This document shows, piece by piece, positions 53,521 through 62,936 of a stretch of DNA of 64,000 bases. Position 1 is the stretch's first letter. Every line of letters starts with the position of its first letter. The notes below the pieces were generated by a model. It made no database searches, was not told the DNA's origin, and worked only from the letters and a program-made list of their open reading frames with translations. The stretch covers positions 62,001-126,000 of the forward strand of contig NZ_JAPYRE010000004.1 of the NCBI RefSeq assembly GCF_029936995.1. Direction: 5' to 3'. Both the position numbers and the translations under genes were made by a program. This DNA is from Henriciella sp. (GTDB lineage: Bacteria > Pseudomonadota > Alphaproteobacteria > Caulobacterales > Hyphomonadaceae).

Positions 53521-56500
53521 ATGGCAAAATGGTCTGCAGGACTTTTCACGGGGGTGGCATTTGTTGCCCTGGCGGCTGCGCCGTCGATTGCGCAAACGGA
53601 ATCGGCAGCGGTCCAATCCTTTGACTTGCCTTCCGGGCCGCTGAGCGAAGCGCTCGATGCTTTTATTGCCCAGTCAGGTCGTGATCTTATTTATCGTTCA
53701 GATCAGGTGCAGAGCGTTCTTGTGCCTAGTGTGCAGGGCGACCTTTCCGACCGTGAGGCGCTCGACCGGTTGCTGGAAGGCTCCAGCCTGATGATGCGTG
53801 CCGATGAATCTGGTGCGATCCTCGTTTATGCGCAGGCCGAAGAAGCTAAGCCTGCGCCGCGGGCGCCCGCTCCGGCACCGCGTCAGGTGGAGCCTCCTTC
53901 TCAACCAACTGTACAGCCCGCTGCTCCACAAACGGACGAGGAAGCTCGTCTGGAAAGCGTTGTCGTGGTCGGTACGCAGATTCGTGGTGCGCAAGTCGGT
54001 GGCGAGTTGCCTGTCGCAGTAGTTGGGGATGAGCAGCTCGCAGCGATTGGTGCTGTCGATGGTGACGATGTTTTCCGTTCTATCCCCCAATTTGGCGATG
54101 TCGGTTTCAACAGTACCGAGAATGTCTCGGGCGGGGTAAACTCGGCGCGCGGGGATGTTGCTTCAATCAACCTTCGGGCGCTTGGCACGGGCAATACGCT
54201 CGTCCTGCTGAATGGACGCCGCATGGTGAACCATCCCGGTACACAATCTGAAAATCTGGTGCCCGTAACGACGGTCAATGCGAATGCTATTCCGGTAACC
54301 GGGATCAGCCGGCTCGAAGTTCTGCTTGATGGTGCTTCTGCCCTATATGGCTCGGACGCGGTGGCTGGTGTGGTCAATACGGTCCTAAAGGATGATTTTG
54401 ACGGGCTGACGGTCAGCGCGCGTTACGGCACCGAGCCGGATGTGGAAGCAGACGAGTATAATTTTACGCTCGAGGCAGGGAAGAACTTCAATGACGGCCG
54501 GTCCAATGTGGCCCTGTTTGCTGCTTATACCGACCGAGACCCTGTGTTTGCGTCTGAGCGTGACTTTGCAGCGAATGCAGACCTGCGCGATCGGCTTCCG
54601 GAAAACTGGGCTGGTGATCTGAACTTCCGTAACAATTCAAACAATACGCCTTGGGGAGCTTTCACGCTGCGCGACCCGGCAACTGGTGACACCATTGCGC
54701 TTGATGGTGTTTCGAGTAGCGGGGGCGGCGTTCATGTGCAGCCGGATACGTTCGATGGGTGCGTGGCGGGACTCGCTGACGGACTTTGTCTGGATGACGG
54801 CAATTCGGCGAGTAACGTTGCTCAGCGCTACAACACCAACTCCGACCGCACGATCAATAATGGTGTCGAGCGGCTGAACCTTTTCAGTACTTTCAACCAC
54901 GATTTCGACAATGGTCTGGGACTGTTTGCTGAAGCTGGTCTCTACACCGCGACATCGAACGCGCAACGCGCCGGTTCGGCCCAGCTGAGCGCCGCGCGGA
55001 TGCTCATCCCCGCAGACAATTATTACAATCCGTTCGGCCCTGCAGGTGCGCCAAACCGGGTTGAGGGGATCGGTACGCCGGAAGATGGGCTCGATGTGGA
55101 GCTGCGCCGCTATCGTCTTGTTGATGCCGGCGCACGTGAGATCGAAGTTGAGAACACAAACTGGCGGCTGCTTGGAGGGCTAGAAGGTAACTGGTCGGGG
55201 TTCGACTGGGAAACAGCGCTTCTCTATTCAGAAGCCGAGACGACCGACACGACATCGCGTACCTCGAACACACTATTCCTTGAGGCCCTGAGCAAGGACA
55301 CCCCGGATGCCTACAATCCCTTCAATGGGGGTGGCTTTCCGATTTCCGACAGTGGTGACGGCACGCCAAGTAATGCTGCCACCATCGATAATTTCATCGT
55401 TCCGGTGTTCCGCAAGTCATCGACCAGCCTGTCACTCTGGGACCTGAAAGTTTCCCGGCCTGACCTCCTTGAAATATGGGCGGGTCCTGTCGGGGCAGCC
55501 TTCGGCGTCGAGGCCCGCCGCGAGACTTATGAAGACGACCGTGATCCGCGCCTTGATGGTACAGTCGAGTTTGTTTCCCCAATTACAGGTGAAGCAACTA
55601 GCGACGTCATGGGCTCTAGCCCAACCCTTGATTCCGAAGGTGAGCGGGATGTCTTCTCAGCATTTGCTGAACTTGCGGTGCCATTAATCTCGCCAGAAAT
55701 GAATGTTCCTCTGGCTCAGTCCGTCAATATGCAACTGGCTGTTCGCTACGAAGATTACGACCTCTTCGGTAGTGTCACGAAGCCGAAAGTCGCGCTCTCC
55801 TGGCGTCCGTCTGATTCCCTGCTGTTCCGGTCGGCATGGTCCCAAGGCTTCAAGGCTCCGAACCTTCAGCAGCAGTTCGACCGTAGCCTCGAGCGTGTGA
55901 ACAACCGCACGGATTTCATCCAGTGTGAAGCGGATCTTCGCGCCGGACGCATTTCGAGCTTTTCCGATTGCGAGCAGACAGCCGCCATCGTCAGTCAGCG
56001 TGAAGGCTCCACGGATTTGGGGCCGGAGGAGTCAGAAAGCTTCTCTGCAGGTCTCGTCTATGATGCGACCTTCCTGCCAGAAGAGGCAGGTGCGCTGCAG
56101 GTGACGCTCGACTACTGGTCTATCGAACAGGAAGACGTCGTGGGGATCTTTGGTGATGAGAACCATCTGATCCTCGACTACCTGCTTCGTACGCGGGGGA
56201 GTTCGAATCCGGCTGTCGTGCGTGCTGACCCGACGGCGGAAGACATTGCCGCTTATGAGGGCACGGGGCTCGACCCGGCCGGGGAAGTTCTCTTTGTCGA
56301 GGACAATTACCTGAACCTCCTGCCGCGTGATGTCGAAGGTCTGGATCTTGGCGTCTATTATGACCTCGAAACACGCGCTTGGGGCGATTTCGGTCTCAAG
56401 GTGAATGTCGCCCAGCTGCGCAAGTTCTATCAGGATATCGCACCGCGTGAGGCAGCAATCCTCGACGCTCAGGAATCCGGTGAGATCAGTGACGTCGTAG

Positions 56501-56871
56501 CTCTGGAAGGGGCCGGTGACCTGATCCGCCAGGACGGGCGTCCGGAATGGCGCTGGAGCGCGTCTGCAACATGGCGCATGGATGCCTGGGGTGCAGGCTG
56601 GTACACCAGTTATGTCGACGACGTGTTCGACACGAGCGCCACAAATGACGACACAGGCGATTTCTGGGTTGTCGACTCCGCCATCCGTCACAATGCCTAT
56701 GTCCAGTATACCTTTGGCCATGACACCGACAAACCACTTCAGCTGCGTGTCGGTGCCCGCAATGTGTTTGACGAAGAACCGCCACTGGCAGACGAATCCT
56801 TCGGTTACCTCGGGGGGCTTCATTCCTCACGCGGCCGCTTCCTGTATGTGAATGCGAGGAAGAGCTTCTGA
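53521..56871 (+). CDS. FecA-like TonB-dependent transducer (STN domain plus large barrel)
   Basis: The ATG at 53521 has GGGGAGA just upstream and gives 1117 residues with signal peptide MAKWSAGLFTGVAFVALAAA (then PSIAQ). An STN signalling domain follows (FDLPSGPLSEALDAFIAQSG, near residues 35-105), then a Pro-rich linker, a TonB-box-like RLESVVVVGTQIRG, plug motifs (VASINLRALGTGNTLVLLNG, RLEVLLDGASALYGSDAVAG) and a long barrel ending in RGRFLYVNARKSF. The STN domain links it to FecR and FecI upstream. Large receptors of this type are thought to take up peptides or polymers; the coupled M14 peptidase gene supports a peptide substrate. Confidence 0.92.
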   Translation: MAKWSAGLFTGVAFVALAAAPSIAQTESAAVQSFDLPSGPLSEALDAFIAQSGRDLIYRSDQVQSVLVPSVQGDLSDREALDRLLEGSSLMMRADESGAILVYAQAEEAKPAPRAPAPAPRQVEPPSQPTVQPAAPQTDEEARLESVVVVGTQIRGAQVGGELPVAVVGDEQLAAIGAVDGDDVFRSIPQFGDVGFNSTENVSGGVNSARGDVASINLRALGTGNTLVLLNGRRMVNHPGTQSENLVPVTTVNANAIPVTGISRLEVLLDGASALYGSDAVAGVVNTVLKDDFDGLTVSARYGTEPDVEADEYNFTLEAGKNFNDGRSNVALFAAYTDRDPVFASERDFAANADLRDRLPENWAGDLNFRNNSNNTPWGAFTLRDPATGDTIALDGVSSSGGGVHVQPDTFDGCVAGLADGLCLDDGNSASNVAQRYNTNSDRTINNGVERLNLFSTFNHDFDNGLGLFAEAGLYTATSNAQRAGSAQLSAARMLIPADNYYNPFGPAGAPNRVEGIGTPEDGLDVELRRYRLVDAGAREIEVENTNWRLLGGLEGNWSGFDWETALLYSEAETTDTTSRTSNTLFLEALSKDTPDAYNPFNGGGFPISDSGDGTPSNAATIDNFIVPVFRKSSTSLSLWDLKVSRPDLLEIWAGPVGAAFGVEARRETYEDDRDPRLDGTVEFVSPITGEATSDVMGSSPTLDSEGERDVFSAFAELAVPLISPEMNVPLAQSVNMQLAVRYEDYDLFGSVTKPKVALSWRPSDSLLFRSAWSQGFKAPNLQQQFDRSLERVNNRTDFIQCEADLRAGRISSFSDCEQTAAIVSQREGSTDLGPEESESFSAGLVYDATFLPEEAGALQVTLDYWSIEQEDVVGIFGDENHLILDYLLRTRGSSNPAVVRADPTAEDIAAYEGTGLDPAGEVLFVEDNYLNLLPRDVEGLDLGVYYDLETRAWGDFGLKVNVAQLRKFYQDIAPREAAILDAQESGEISDVVALEGAGDLIRQDGRPEWRWSASATWRMDAWGAGWYTSYVDDVFDTSATNDDTGDFWVVDSAIRHNAYVQYTFGHDTDKPLQLRVGARNVFDEEPPLADESFGYLGGLHSSRGRFLYVNARKSF

Positions 56872-58085
56872 TGGCCGGCTTGTTCGGGGATAAGTTGCGA
56901 GGCTTCGGCCTTGCAACTTCATTTGTTGCGTTGGCTTCATGTGCCAGTTCAGGTGAAATAGCTGAGGGCGGAGATACGGGTTCTCTGTGCGAAACGGAAA
57001 GCGTCACGATTTCTACGGGCTTTGTCGGCGCCGGGCAGCATGGGTGTTCTGTCTCGGCTGATGGACCGGTTCTTACCGTCTGGCCGGAAGCCTCCATCGC
57101 TGGCCCAATCAATCCAAGTCCGTGGTACGCCTTTGAAGCTGACCTCCATTCGTCCGAAACTGTCACGCTCCGGCTTGATTATGCTGGCTATTGGCACCGC
57201 TACCAGCCCTGGACCAGCCGTGACGGGGGAGCAACCTGGGAGAAACTACCGGAGTCTTCTGTAACTGTTGAGGGAGAGGACCATATTGCTTCGATAGCTC
57301 TCCCACGCGGGCCTGGTTCTCTTCTGGTGGCCGCACGACCATTGACGACGCCAGCGGATATGAGCGCCTGGAGCCAGTTACTGGCTAAGCGTCATGACAT
57401 GGAAATTGTTCGTTACGGCGAAAGCCTGGATGGCCGTCCGTTCAATGCCCTAGTGGCGGGTTCGCAGGATGCCGGACGACTTGTTATCGCGCTGACGGGG
57501 CAGCACCCACCTGAGCAATCCGGTCTCGCGGCCTTCAAGGTTTTTGCTGAAGCGTTAATGGAGGATATTCCTGCCCGTGTTCTCGCCGATACGCGGATTG
57601 TCATGCTGCCCATGACTAATCCGGATGGGCGTGCGCGTGGCCATTGGCGTCATAATAATGGCGGGCTGGATCTTAACCGGGACTGGCTCAACCAGACTCA
57701 ACCAGCGACAAAAGCGGCAGCCGCCTTCATCCTGGAAGAGGCGGGTGAGCGTGATACCATCGCCTTCATGGATTTCCATTCCACGCATAAGACGCTTGTC
57801 TACACGCAGCCATTTGAAGAAGACTATGCGGATATGGGCTTTCCAAAAGCTTTGAAGCGTTCACTCGATCGCGGCATTGAGCCGGATCCTGAATGGATTT
57901 CAGGCCATAATGCCGAGGCAGGGACATCAAAGAACTGGGCGTTGCAGACCCTGGATGTTGCTGGCCTGACGATCGAACTGGCAGACGATGCACCAGCAGA
58001 TGAAATTGAGAAAGTAGGTCAGTTGACGGCTTCAACTTTGCTCAATCATCTCTTGGAGGTGCAGCCGGTGCAATCTGGAGAGTAG
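56871..58085 (+). CDS. M14-family zinc carboxypeptidase lipoprotein
   Basis: The ATG at 56871 overlaps the TBDR stop by one base; the protein has 404 residues. The signal ends in ALASC, a good lipobox. An N-terminal beta-domain (about 45-165) precedes the M14 catalytic domain: the HxxE zinc site in LTGQHPPEQSGLAAF, MLPMTNPDGRARGHWRHNNG, LDLNRDWLNQTQP, the third zinc His in FMDFHSTHKTLVYT and the catalytic Glu in LTIELADDAPAD. All key residues are present. It probably trims peptides at the cell surface before or after uptake by the receptor. Confidence 0.87.
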   Translation: MAGLFGDKLRGFGLATSFVALASCASSGEIAEGGDTGSLCETESVTISTGFVGAGQHGCSVSADGPVLTVWPEASIAGPINPSPWYAFEADLHSSETVTLRLDYAGYWHRYQPWTSRDGGATWEKLPESSVTVEGEDHIASIALPRGPGSLLVAARPLTTPADMSAWSQLLAKRHDMEIVRYGESLDGRPFNALVAGSQDAGRLVIALTGQHPPEQSGLAAFKVFAEALMEDIPARVLADTRIVMLPMTNPDGRARGHWRHNNGGLDLNRDWLNQTQPATKAAAAFILEEAGERDTIAFMDFHSTHKTLVYTQPFEEDYADMGFPKALKRSLDRGIEPDPEWISGHNAEAGTSKNWALQTLDVAGLTIELADDAPADEIEKVGQLTASTLLNHLLEVQPVQSGE

Positions 58086-58111
58086 AGAGCAGCCACGTGT
58101 TCCGCTCTATT

Positions 58112-59125
58112 CTAGACCAGCCTCTTTCTGAGCTGAGCAGCGGCGAGGTCGAGCAACAGGATTGTTATGAAAATCAAAATAAGGGCTGTGCCGACACGAT
58201 CATATTCAAACAGGTCGTAGCGTCCTTTGAGTTCCTGCCCGATGCCACCGGCACCCACAAGGCCGACAACGGTTGCCATCCGGACATTGCGATCGAGTAT
58301 ATAAATGCTGAGTGCGGTAAATGCTGGCAGAGCCTGTGGCCAGACGGCCAGTCTGAGAATCCGAAACGGTCCGGCTCCCATAGCCGCAAGTGCTTCCTGG
58401 GGTTTGCGGTCCGCGCTCTCGATCTCTTCAGCATAAAATTTGCCCAGAAAACCCATGCCATGAAAACCTAGGGCAAGAATGCCCGCTACTGGGCCAAATC
58501 CGAATGCGAGCACCATAAAGAGTGCGCTGATAATTTCAGGTACGGCCCTGAAGAAGCTGATCAGGCTTCGCGTCATGAAATAGACGGTGCCGTGGGGGGT
58601 AAAATTGTGCGCAGCGAGGACCGAGAGCATGAGGCTGGCCGCGACGGCCATTAGTGTCGCCCAGATCGCAATCTCGAAGGTTTCAATCATTTTTGCGATC
58701 AGGAGTGTGAGGTAGCCGAACCTTTCAACAAGCCAGACTTCTTCAGTCATGACCGTTTCAATTTCCAGAGTATCGGAGTTGACCCTGTTGGTCTCGACGT
58801 TGCGTGTTTCCAGATAGGAGAAGAGGGGAAGGTCATCCGGGTCGAAGTTGGATATCTTCGAAACGGGCTTTGCCTCGCTGATTGTGACCGGAAACATTTC
58901 TGTGGATACGCGTTCGACCGAACGTCCGATCTGAGACGTCTCTGAAAGACCGACAAAGCTGCCTGCCAGATTGGCGATCTCACCTGCTAGGCTGTCGAGT
59001 TCCATACGTTTGGCGGAAACAGCGAGCAGGGCAAAGGCGAGAATAACGATGGCCAAGCTTTTGGCGCTGAATGCGGGCTTCATGCGCCAGTCCTGGGGAG
59101 GTGAAGCAGAAGAAGCCATGCTCAT
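58112..59125 (-). CDS. phnE: Phosphonate-type ABC transporter permease
   Basis: This is a 337-residue inner-membrane protein with an N-terminal helix (SLAIVILAFALLAVSAKRME), a larger-than-usual periplasmic segment (about residues 45-130), and a permease core with SLISFFRAVPEIISALFMVL, FGPVAGILALGFHGMGFLGK and FYAEEIES, the PhnE form of the EAA loop. It overlaps phnC by four bases (ATGA at 59122-59125). Confidence 0.88.
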   Translation of the reverse strand: MSMASSASPPQDWRMKPAFSAKSLAIVILAFALLAVSAKRMELDSLAGEIANLAGSFVGLSETSQIGRSVERVSTEMFPVTISEAKPVSKISNFDPDDLPLFSYLETRNVETNRVNSDTLEIETVMTEEVWLVERFGYLTLLIAKMIETFEIAIWATLMAVAASLMLSVLAAHNFTPHGTVYFMTRSLISFFRAVPEIISALFMVLAFGFGPVAGILALGFHGMGFLGKFYAEEIESADRKPQEALAAMGAGPFRILRLAVWPQALPAFTALSIYILDRNVRMATVVGLVGAGGIGQELKGRYDLFEYDRVGTALILIFITILLLDLAAAQLRKRLV

Positions 59126-59979
59126 GTCATATACTTACCCGCGGCGGGCACTGGATGAGCCAGACGCGGTGTACTGGTCGCAGTGGCTTCCTGCCCGAAC
59201 ACGTGCTCAAGGCGCTCGCCAGAAAATGCTGAGGGCGGACCATCAAAGATGACCTGGCCATGGCGCATGGCGACGATCCTGTCTGCATAGCGCCTGGCAA
59301 AAGAAATCTGATGGAGCGAACACACAACGCCGATCCCGCGTTCATCGCAAAGGCGGCGCAGGATCTGCATCACGTTGTCCGAAGCAGCTGGATCGAGGCT
59401 GGCGATCGGTTCGTCGGCCAGTAGAATTTGAGGGTAGCGCATGAGCGCGCGTGCAATGCCCACCCGCTGCATCTGGCCGCCGGAAAGGTCGCGTGCCTTG
59501 CGGTTGAACTGGCTGGCCGTGAGACCAACGGAGAAAAGAGCTTCGGCAGCGCGTAGCTGGACATCTTTCGGGTAGGCCTGAAGCAGTAGGCGCCACAAAC
59601 TTGTCTCGGTGCAGACGCCTGCCATCACATTACGAGCCACACTGAGCCGCGTGACGAGGCCGAAATCCTGATGGATCATAGCAAGCCTTCGCCGTGCGGC
59701 TGATTTTGTTCGCCCGGCCATGGCAAGAGAACCTATGCGGACTGTGCCGCTATCCGGTTCGACGAGACCGATTGCAGTTTTCAGGAGTGTCGTTTTTCCA
59801 GACCCGGAAGCGCCAAGCAGAACGGTCAGCAGACCAGGCTCAAGGTCGAGCGTTACTTCGTCCAGTGCGCGAACAGCACCCTCATATGTCTTGGTCACGT
59901 TCTGGAAGCTCAGGCAGGACAGGGGGGATTGCCCAGATGTCTCGGACCAGCTGCGTGGCACACGGTATGGGTACATCAT
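59122..59979 (-). CDS. phnC: Phosphonate-type ABC transporter ATP-binding protein
   Basis: This 285-residue ATPase has Walker A LGASGSGKTTLLKTAIGL, Q-loop MIHQDFGLVTRLSVARNVMA, signature LSGGQMQRVGIARALM, Walker B ILLADEPIASLDP and the H-loop in GVVCSLHQISFARRYADRIV. SVARNVMAG after the Q-loop is typical of PhnC. The first 20 or so residues are an extension, and the next ATG-like starts lie inside the domain. The gap to phnD is two bases. Confidence 0.9.
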   Translation of the reverse strand: MMYPYRVPRSWSETSGQSPLSCLSFQNVTKTYEGAVRALDEVTLDLEPGLLTVLLGASGSGKTTLLKTAIGLVEPDSGTVRIGSLAMAGRTKSAARRRLAMIHQDFGLVTRLSVARNVMAGVCTETSLWRLLLQAYPKDVQLRAAEALFSVGLTASQFNRKARDLSGGQMQRVGIARALMRYPQILLADEPIASLDPAASDNVMQILRRLCDERGIGVVCSLHQISFARRYADRIVAMRHGQVIFDGPPSAFSGERLEHVFGQEATATSTPRLAHPVPAAGKYMT

Positions 59980-59981
59980 GA

Positions 59982-60908
59982 TTAATTGCCGCTGGATTTT
60001 GAGAGCACTTCGCCGCGGAAGGCGTCGTCGATCTCTTTCAGGCCGGAGAGCATTTCAATAAACTCCGAAGACGTCATATCCGTATCGTAGCTATCAACCC
60101 TTTTCCCGCCATAACCGCGGATCATCGCCGGGTTGATTCCGTCGACCATGTGAATTCGGGCAAGGGCGTCACGTAACTGAGCTTTGCGCTCGTCCGCTAG
60201 GGAGGGGTGCATGGCAAGAGGAGGATTGGGAATGGGTGCGGACTTTGCAACGATCCGGATATTGGCTGCTTCAATCGCACCGGAGTTCAAGGCTCGTTCG
60301 AAAGATACAAAGGAGGCACCAGCTGTATCCACATGACCGGAATCAAGCGCCATGAGGCTGTTGGAGTGACTGCCGGTGATGCGGATATCACTCAGTTCTT
60401 CCAGCGGATCGATCCCGGCCTCGATGAGCATGGCCATCGGGTAGGCGAAGCTGCTGGCAGAATGAATTGACCCAAGAGCGAGAGAGTGACCCGGAAAGTC
60501 TTCCAGGGATTCTATGCCAGAATCCCGACGGCTGAACAGCCCCGCATAGTAGGTAGATGCGCCATTAGACACTTCTACAGCGAGTAGTTCTGCACAGCCC
60601 TTCTGGTGAGCGGTTTCGAAAGATACGGGGCCAAGCCACGCGATGTCGGTTACGCCCGAGCAGAGGCCTTCTACAACAGCGGCGTAGCTCTGGCCTGTGC
60701 GGATGTCGAAATGAAGACCGGTAATGTGAGTAAGGCCGTCAAACAGCGGCTGGAAATCAGAAAGCGTGCCGTCGCTCGTCCCCCCATCGGCTGGAATAAG
60801 CATCACACGTAGGGGATCTTCTTCTGTTCCGGCTGGATCCGCCCAAGCGAGCATGCTTGCAAGACCGCTGATGAATGTAACCAGAATCATCCTGACCAAT
60901 GCTGACAC
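59982..60908 (-). CDS. phnD: Phosphonate/organophosphate-type ABC substrate-binding protein
   Basis: This 308-residue periplasmic protein has a signal peptide (MILVTFISGLASMLAWA). The PhnD/PtxB-like family shows in PLRVMLIPADGGTSDGTLSD, QSYAAVVEGLCSGVTDIAWL, GPVSFETAHQKGCAELLAVE and HSLALGSIHSASSFAYPMAM. It is the first gene of phnDCE. The ligand could be a phosphonate, phosphite or phosphate ester; the neighbouring HAD phosphatase favours an ester, by inference. Confidence 0.87.
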   Translation of the reverse strand: MSALVRMILVTFISGLASMLAWADPAGTEEDPLRVMLIPADGGTSDGTLSDFQPLFDGLTHITGLHFDIRTGQSYAAVVEGLCSGVTDIAWLGPVSFETAHQKGCAELLAVEVSNGASTYYAGLFSRRDSGIESLEDFPGHSLALGSIHSASSFAYPMAMLIEAGIDPLEELSDIRITGSHSNSLMALDSGHVDTAGASFVSFERALNSGAIEAANIRIVAKSAPIPNPPLAMHPSLADERKAQLRDALARIHMVDGINPAMIRGYGGKRVDSYDTDMTSSEFIEMLSGLKEIDDAFRGEVLSKSSGN

Positions 60909-61000
60909 CTTTCCTTGTAGTCGAGACTTCTACAGGAAGATTTGCTTAGCTCTGGAGTACGACAACTGGGTTACGCATTTGCAGCATTTTTATGATAGAT

Positions 61001-61019
61001 AAATGAGTTTATCTCACTT
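61001..61019. promoter_or_regulatory. Putative RpiR operator 1 (phnD / rpiR divergent region)
   Basis: AAATGAG-TTTAT-CTCACTT has 6 of 7 complementary arm positions. It shares arms and the 5-base spacer with the site at 62760-62778. It lies 13 bases before the regulator ATG and about 93 bases from phnD. Confidence 0.6.
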
Positions 61020-61031
61020 TGGTTGAGTGAT

Positions 61032-61961
61032 ATGGAGAGATTCTCAATCAAGGCGGCCATTTGCTTGGGTAGCGATTCAAGTGGGCCCATATTGGATGCA
61101 ATCATGCAGCAGTCACTCGTTACGAACATCACCAACCGTATTCGTGTCCGTTATGACTCCTTTGGGCCGCGCACGAGAGAGCTTGCCGATTATGTCATGG
61201 AGAATCCGCTTCAGGTTGCAGGGTTATCGATAACCCAGCTGGCCGAGACTACCGGGATTAGCGAGGGTAGTATCATCAATTTCTGTCGGCAGCTCGGCTT
61301 GAAAGGGTTCCAGCAGCTCAAGCTTAGCCTGGCGCAGGAGGTTGTGCAGCCGGTTCAGTTCATTCACGAGGACCTGCAGCAGGGCGATGATACGCAGACG
61401 ATCTGCAAGAAGATGTTCCATGCCGGCGAGCAGGCTCTGCGCGATACGGTTTCAGTGCTGGACCCGGATGCTGTGGCTGCGGCAGTAGATGTCATTCGTT
61501 CAGCCAAGCGAATAGAGGTTTACGGTATTGGATCGTCCGCACCGATTGCTGAGGATGCGCAATACCGTATGTTGCGCATTGGGCTTGAGGCGAAGGTCGT
61601 CGTGGACAGTCATATTCAGGCGATTAGCGCATCGCAGACGGATTCCGATGTCGTGGTTCTGACGATTTCGCATTCGGGGGCAACGCATGAAACCCTGGCG
61701 GCCACTCGACTGGCCAAGGAGGCGGGCGCCAAGGTTATCGTGATCACAAATTTTGCCAGCTCGCCTATCCAGGCTTATGCCGATATCAAGCTTTTCACCA
61801 TGTCACGTGAGACCAAGTTCCGTACCGAAGCAATGACCAGTCGTATTGCTCAGCTCTGCATTATGGATACGCTGATAGCGGCATTGGCGTTGAGGGATCA
61901 TGACCGCTCGATCAGCAAGCTGAGAGACACATTCGACGTGCTTTCAATCAAGCGCTTCTAG
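61032..61961 (+). CDS. MurR/RpiR-family transcriptional regulator
   Basis: The ATG at 61032 gives 309 residues; the ATG at 61104 (MQQSLVTNITNRIRVRYDSF) would give the more usual length of 285. The RpiR helix-turn-helix is LADYVMENPLQVAGLSITQL, then ETTGISEGSIINFCRQLGLK. The C-terminal SIS sugar-phosphate domain has RIEVYGIGSSAPIAEDAQYR, VVVLTISHSGATHETLAATR and AKVIVITNFASSPIQAYADI. SIS domains bind phosphosugars, so the inducer may be a phosphorylated metabolite. It is divergent from phnDCE and convergent with the HAD gene (18-base overlap of 3' ends). Confidence 0.92.
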   Translation: MERFSIKAAICLGSDSSGPILDAIMQQSLVTNITNRIRVRYDSFGPRTRELADYVMENPLQVAGLSITQLAETTGISEGSIINFCRQLGLKGFQQLKLSLAQEVVQPVQFIHEDLQQGDDTQTICKKMFHAGEQALRDTVSVLDPDAVAAAVDVIRSAKRIEVYGIGSSAPIAEDAQYRMLRIGLEAKVVVDSHIQAISASQTDSDVVVLTISHSGATHETLAATRLAKEAGAKVIVITNFASSPIQAYADIKLFTMSRETKFRTEAMTSRIAQLCIMDTLIAALALRDHDRSISKLRDTFDVLSIKRF

Positions 61962-62732
61962 CTGCTCTGCGAGCGTCCACATCATCTGGTCCGGCTGATC
62001 CCCGACGAGTAAGCAGGGTATGCCAAGGCGTTGAGCGCCTGCCAGGTCCGTCTTTGCGTTATCCCCGATCATGACTGTTTGCGACGGTCCAAGGTCCAGC
62101 CGTGCAAGTGCCCGATAGAATAGGGGGGCGGCTGGTTTTCCAACCACTTCGTAACTTGAGGGTGGAAGGCTTATGCAGGCTTTAAGCGCGGCCAGGAGCG
62201 CACCCGTCTCAGGTTTGATGCGTCCCCTTTCGCCGGTGTGAGTAAGGTCGGGATTTGCAACGATCAGCTTGGCGCCTGATGCGATTGCATTCACCGCAGA
62301 CTCGAGACGCGTATAGGAAAGGTGTGTGTCCCTTAAGAGCAGAACCGTGTCGGGATGATCCCGTACGATGTTCAGTCCGGCATTACGAGCGTAGGCCTTC
62401 ATTTTCGAAGAGCCAAGGATCATGGCTCTTTCGGCCTGAATCGCAATGGCATGCTCAATCGCGCTTGTTCCGGCCAGTATAATCCGATCTCTGTCTATTT
62501 GAATTCCGGCATCAGCGAGGATGCTTTCGAACGTATCTGGCGTGTCAGAGGAATTGTTCGACAGAATGACTACGCGATCCTGAACCTGACGCAGAAATCG
62601 TGAGGCGTTCGGCAGCAGGCGGTTGTCCAGGGCGCAGCATCCATCCCAGTCCACAATGAAGCCTGACGTGCTCCCCAGGACGTGTGTGTCTTCCGGTGTG
62701 AGGGTCTGCCATACGCCACTGTCGCCGCTCAT
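61944..62732 (-). CDS. HAD-superfamily phosphatase, subclass IIA (NagD/4-nitrophenylphosphatase-like)
   Basis: This 262-residue enzyme has the nucleophile motif GFIVDWDGCCALDNRLLPNA, motif II in VVILSNNSSDTPDTFESIL, a capping domain with IVANPDLTHTGERGRIKPET, the Lys in YEVVGKPAAPLFYRAL and motif IV in TVMIGDNAKTDLAGAQRLG. It dephosphorylates small phosphate esters. The start codon lies 28 bases from a perfect RpiR-like palindrome, and it is flanked by the regulator and a TBDR, so it may release phosphate from the compound taken up by phnDCE. Confidence 0.88.
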   Translation of the reverse strand: MSGDSGVWQTLTPEDTHVLGSTSGFIVDWDGCCALDNRLLPNASRFLRQVQDRVVILSNNSSDTPDTFESILADAGIQIDRDRIILAGTSAIEHAIAIQAERAMILGSSKMKAYARNAGLNIVRDHPDTVLLLRDTHLSYTRLESAVNAIASGAKLIVANPDLTHTGERGRIKPETGALLAALKACISLPPSSYEVVGKPAAPLFYRALARLDLGPSQTVMIGDNAKTDLAGAQRLGIPCLLVGDQPDQMMWTLAEQLEALD

Positions 62733-62759
62733 ATCGATTCTCCATGCTAGACGAAACGG

Positions 62760-62778
62760 TAATGAGCATTTCTCATTA
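62760..62778. promoter_or_regulatory. Putative RpiR operator 2 (HAD phosphatase / TBDR divergent region)
   Basis: TAATGAG-CATTT-CTCATTA is a perfect 7-base-arm palindrome with the same arms and spacer length as operator 1. It lies 28 bases upstream of the HAD start and about 160 bases upstream of the TBDR start, so one site may serve both. Confidence 0.65.
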
Positions 62779-62936
62779 AAAGGATCAAGCAGACTGCATA
62801 ATATTCATTAATATGTTGCGGAAGGTTCAACTCAGTGTCGCAAAGCCTCTCTAGCAGAGCGCTCGTGAGATGCACTCAGGAAGAGTGCTTCCACCGGGCC
62901 TCATGAGGGCGAATTGCGGGATTTAGGGAGTTGGCA

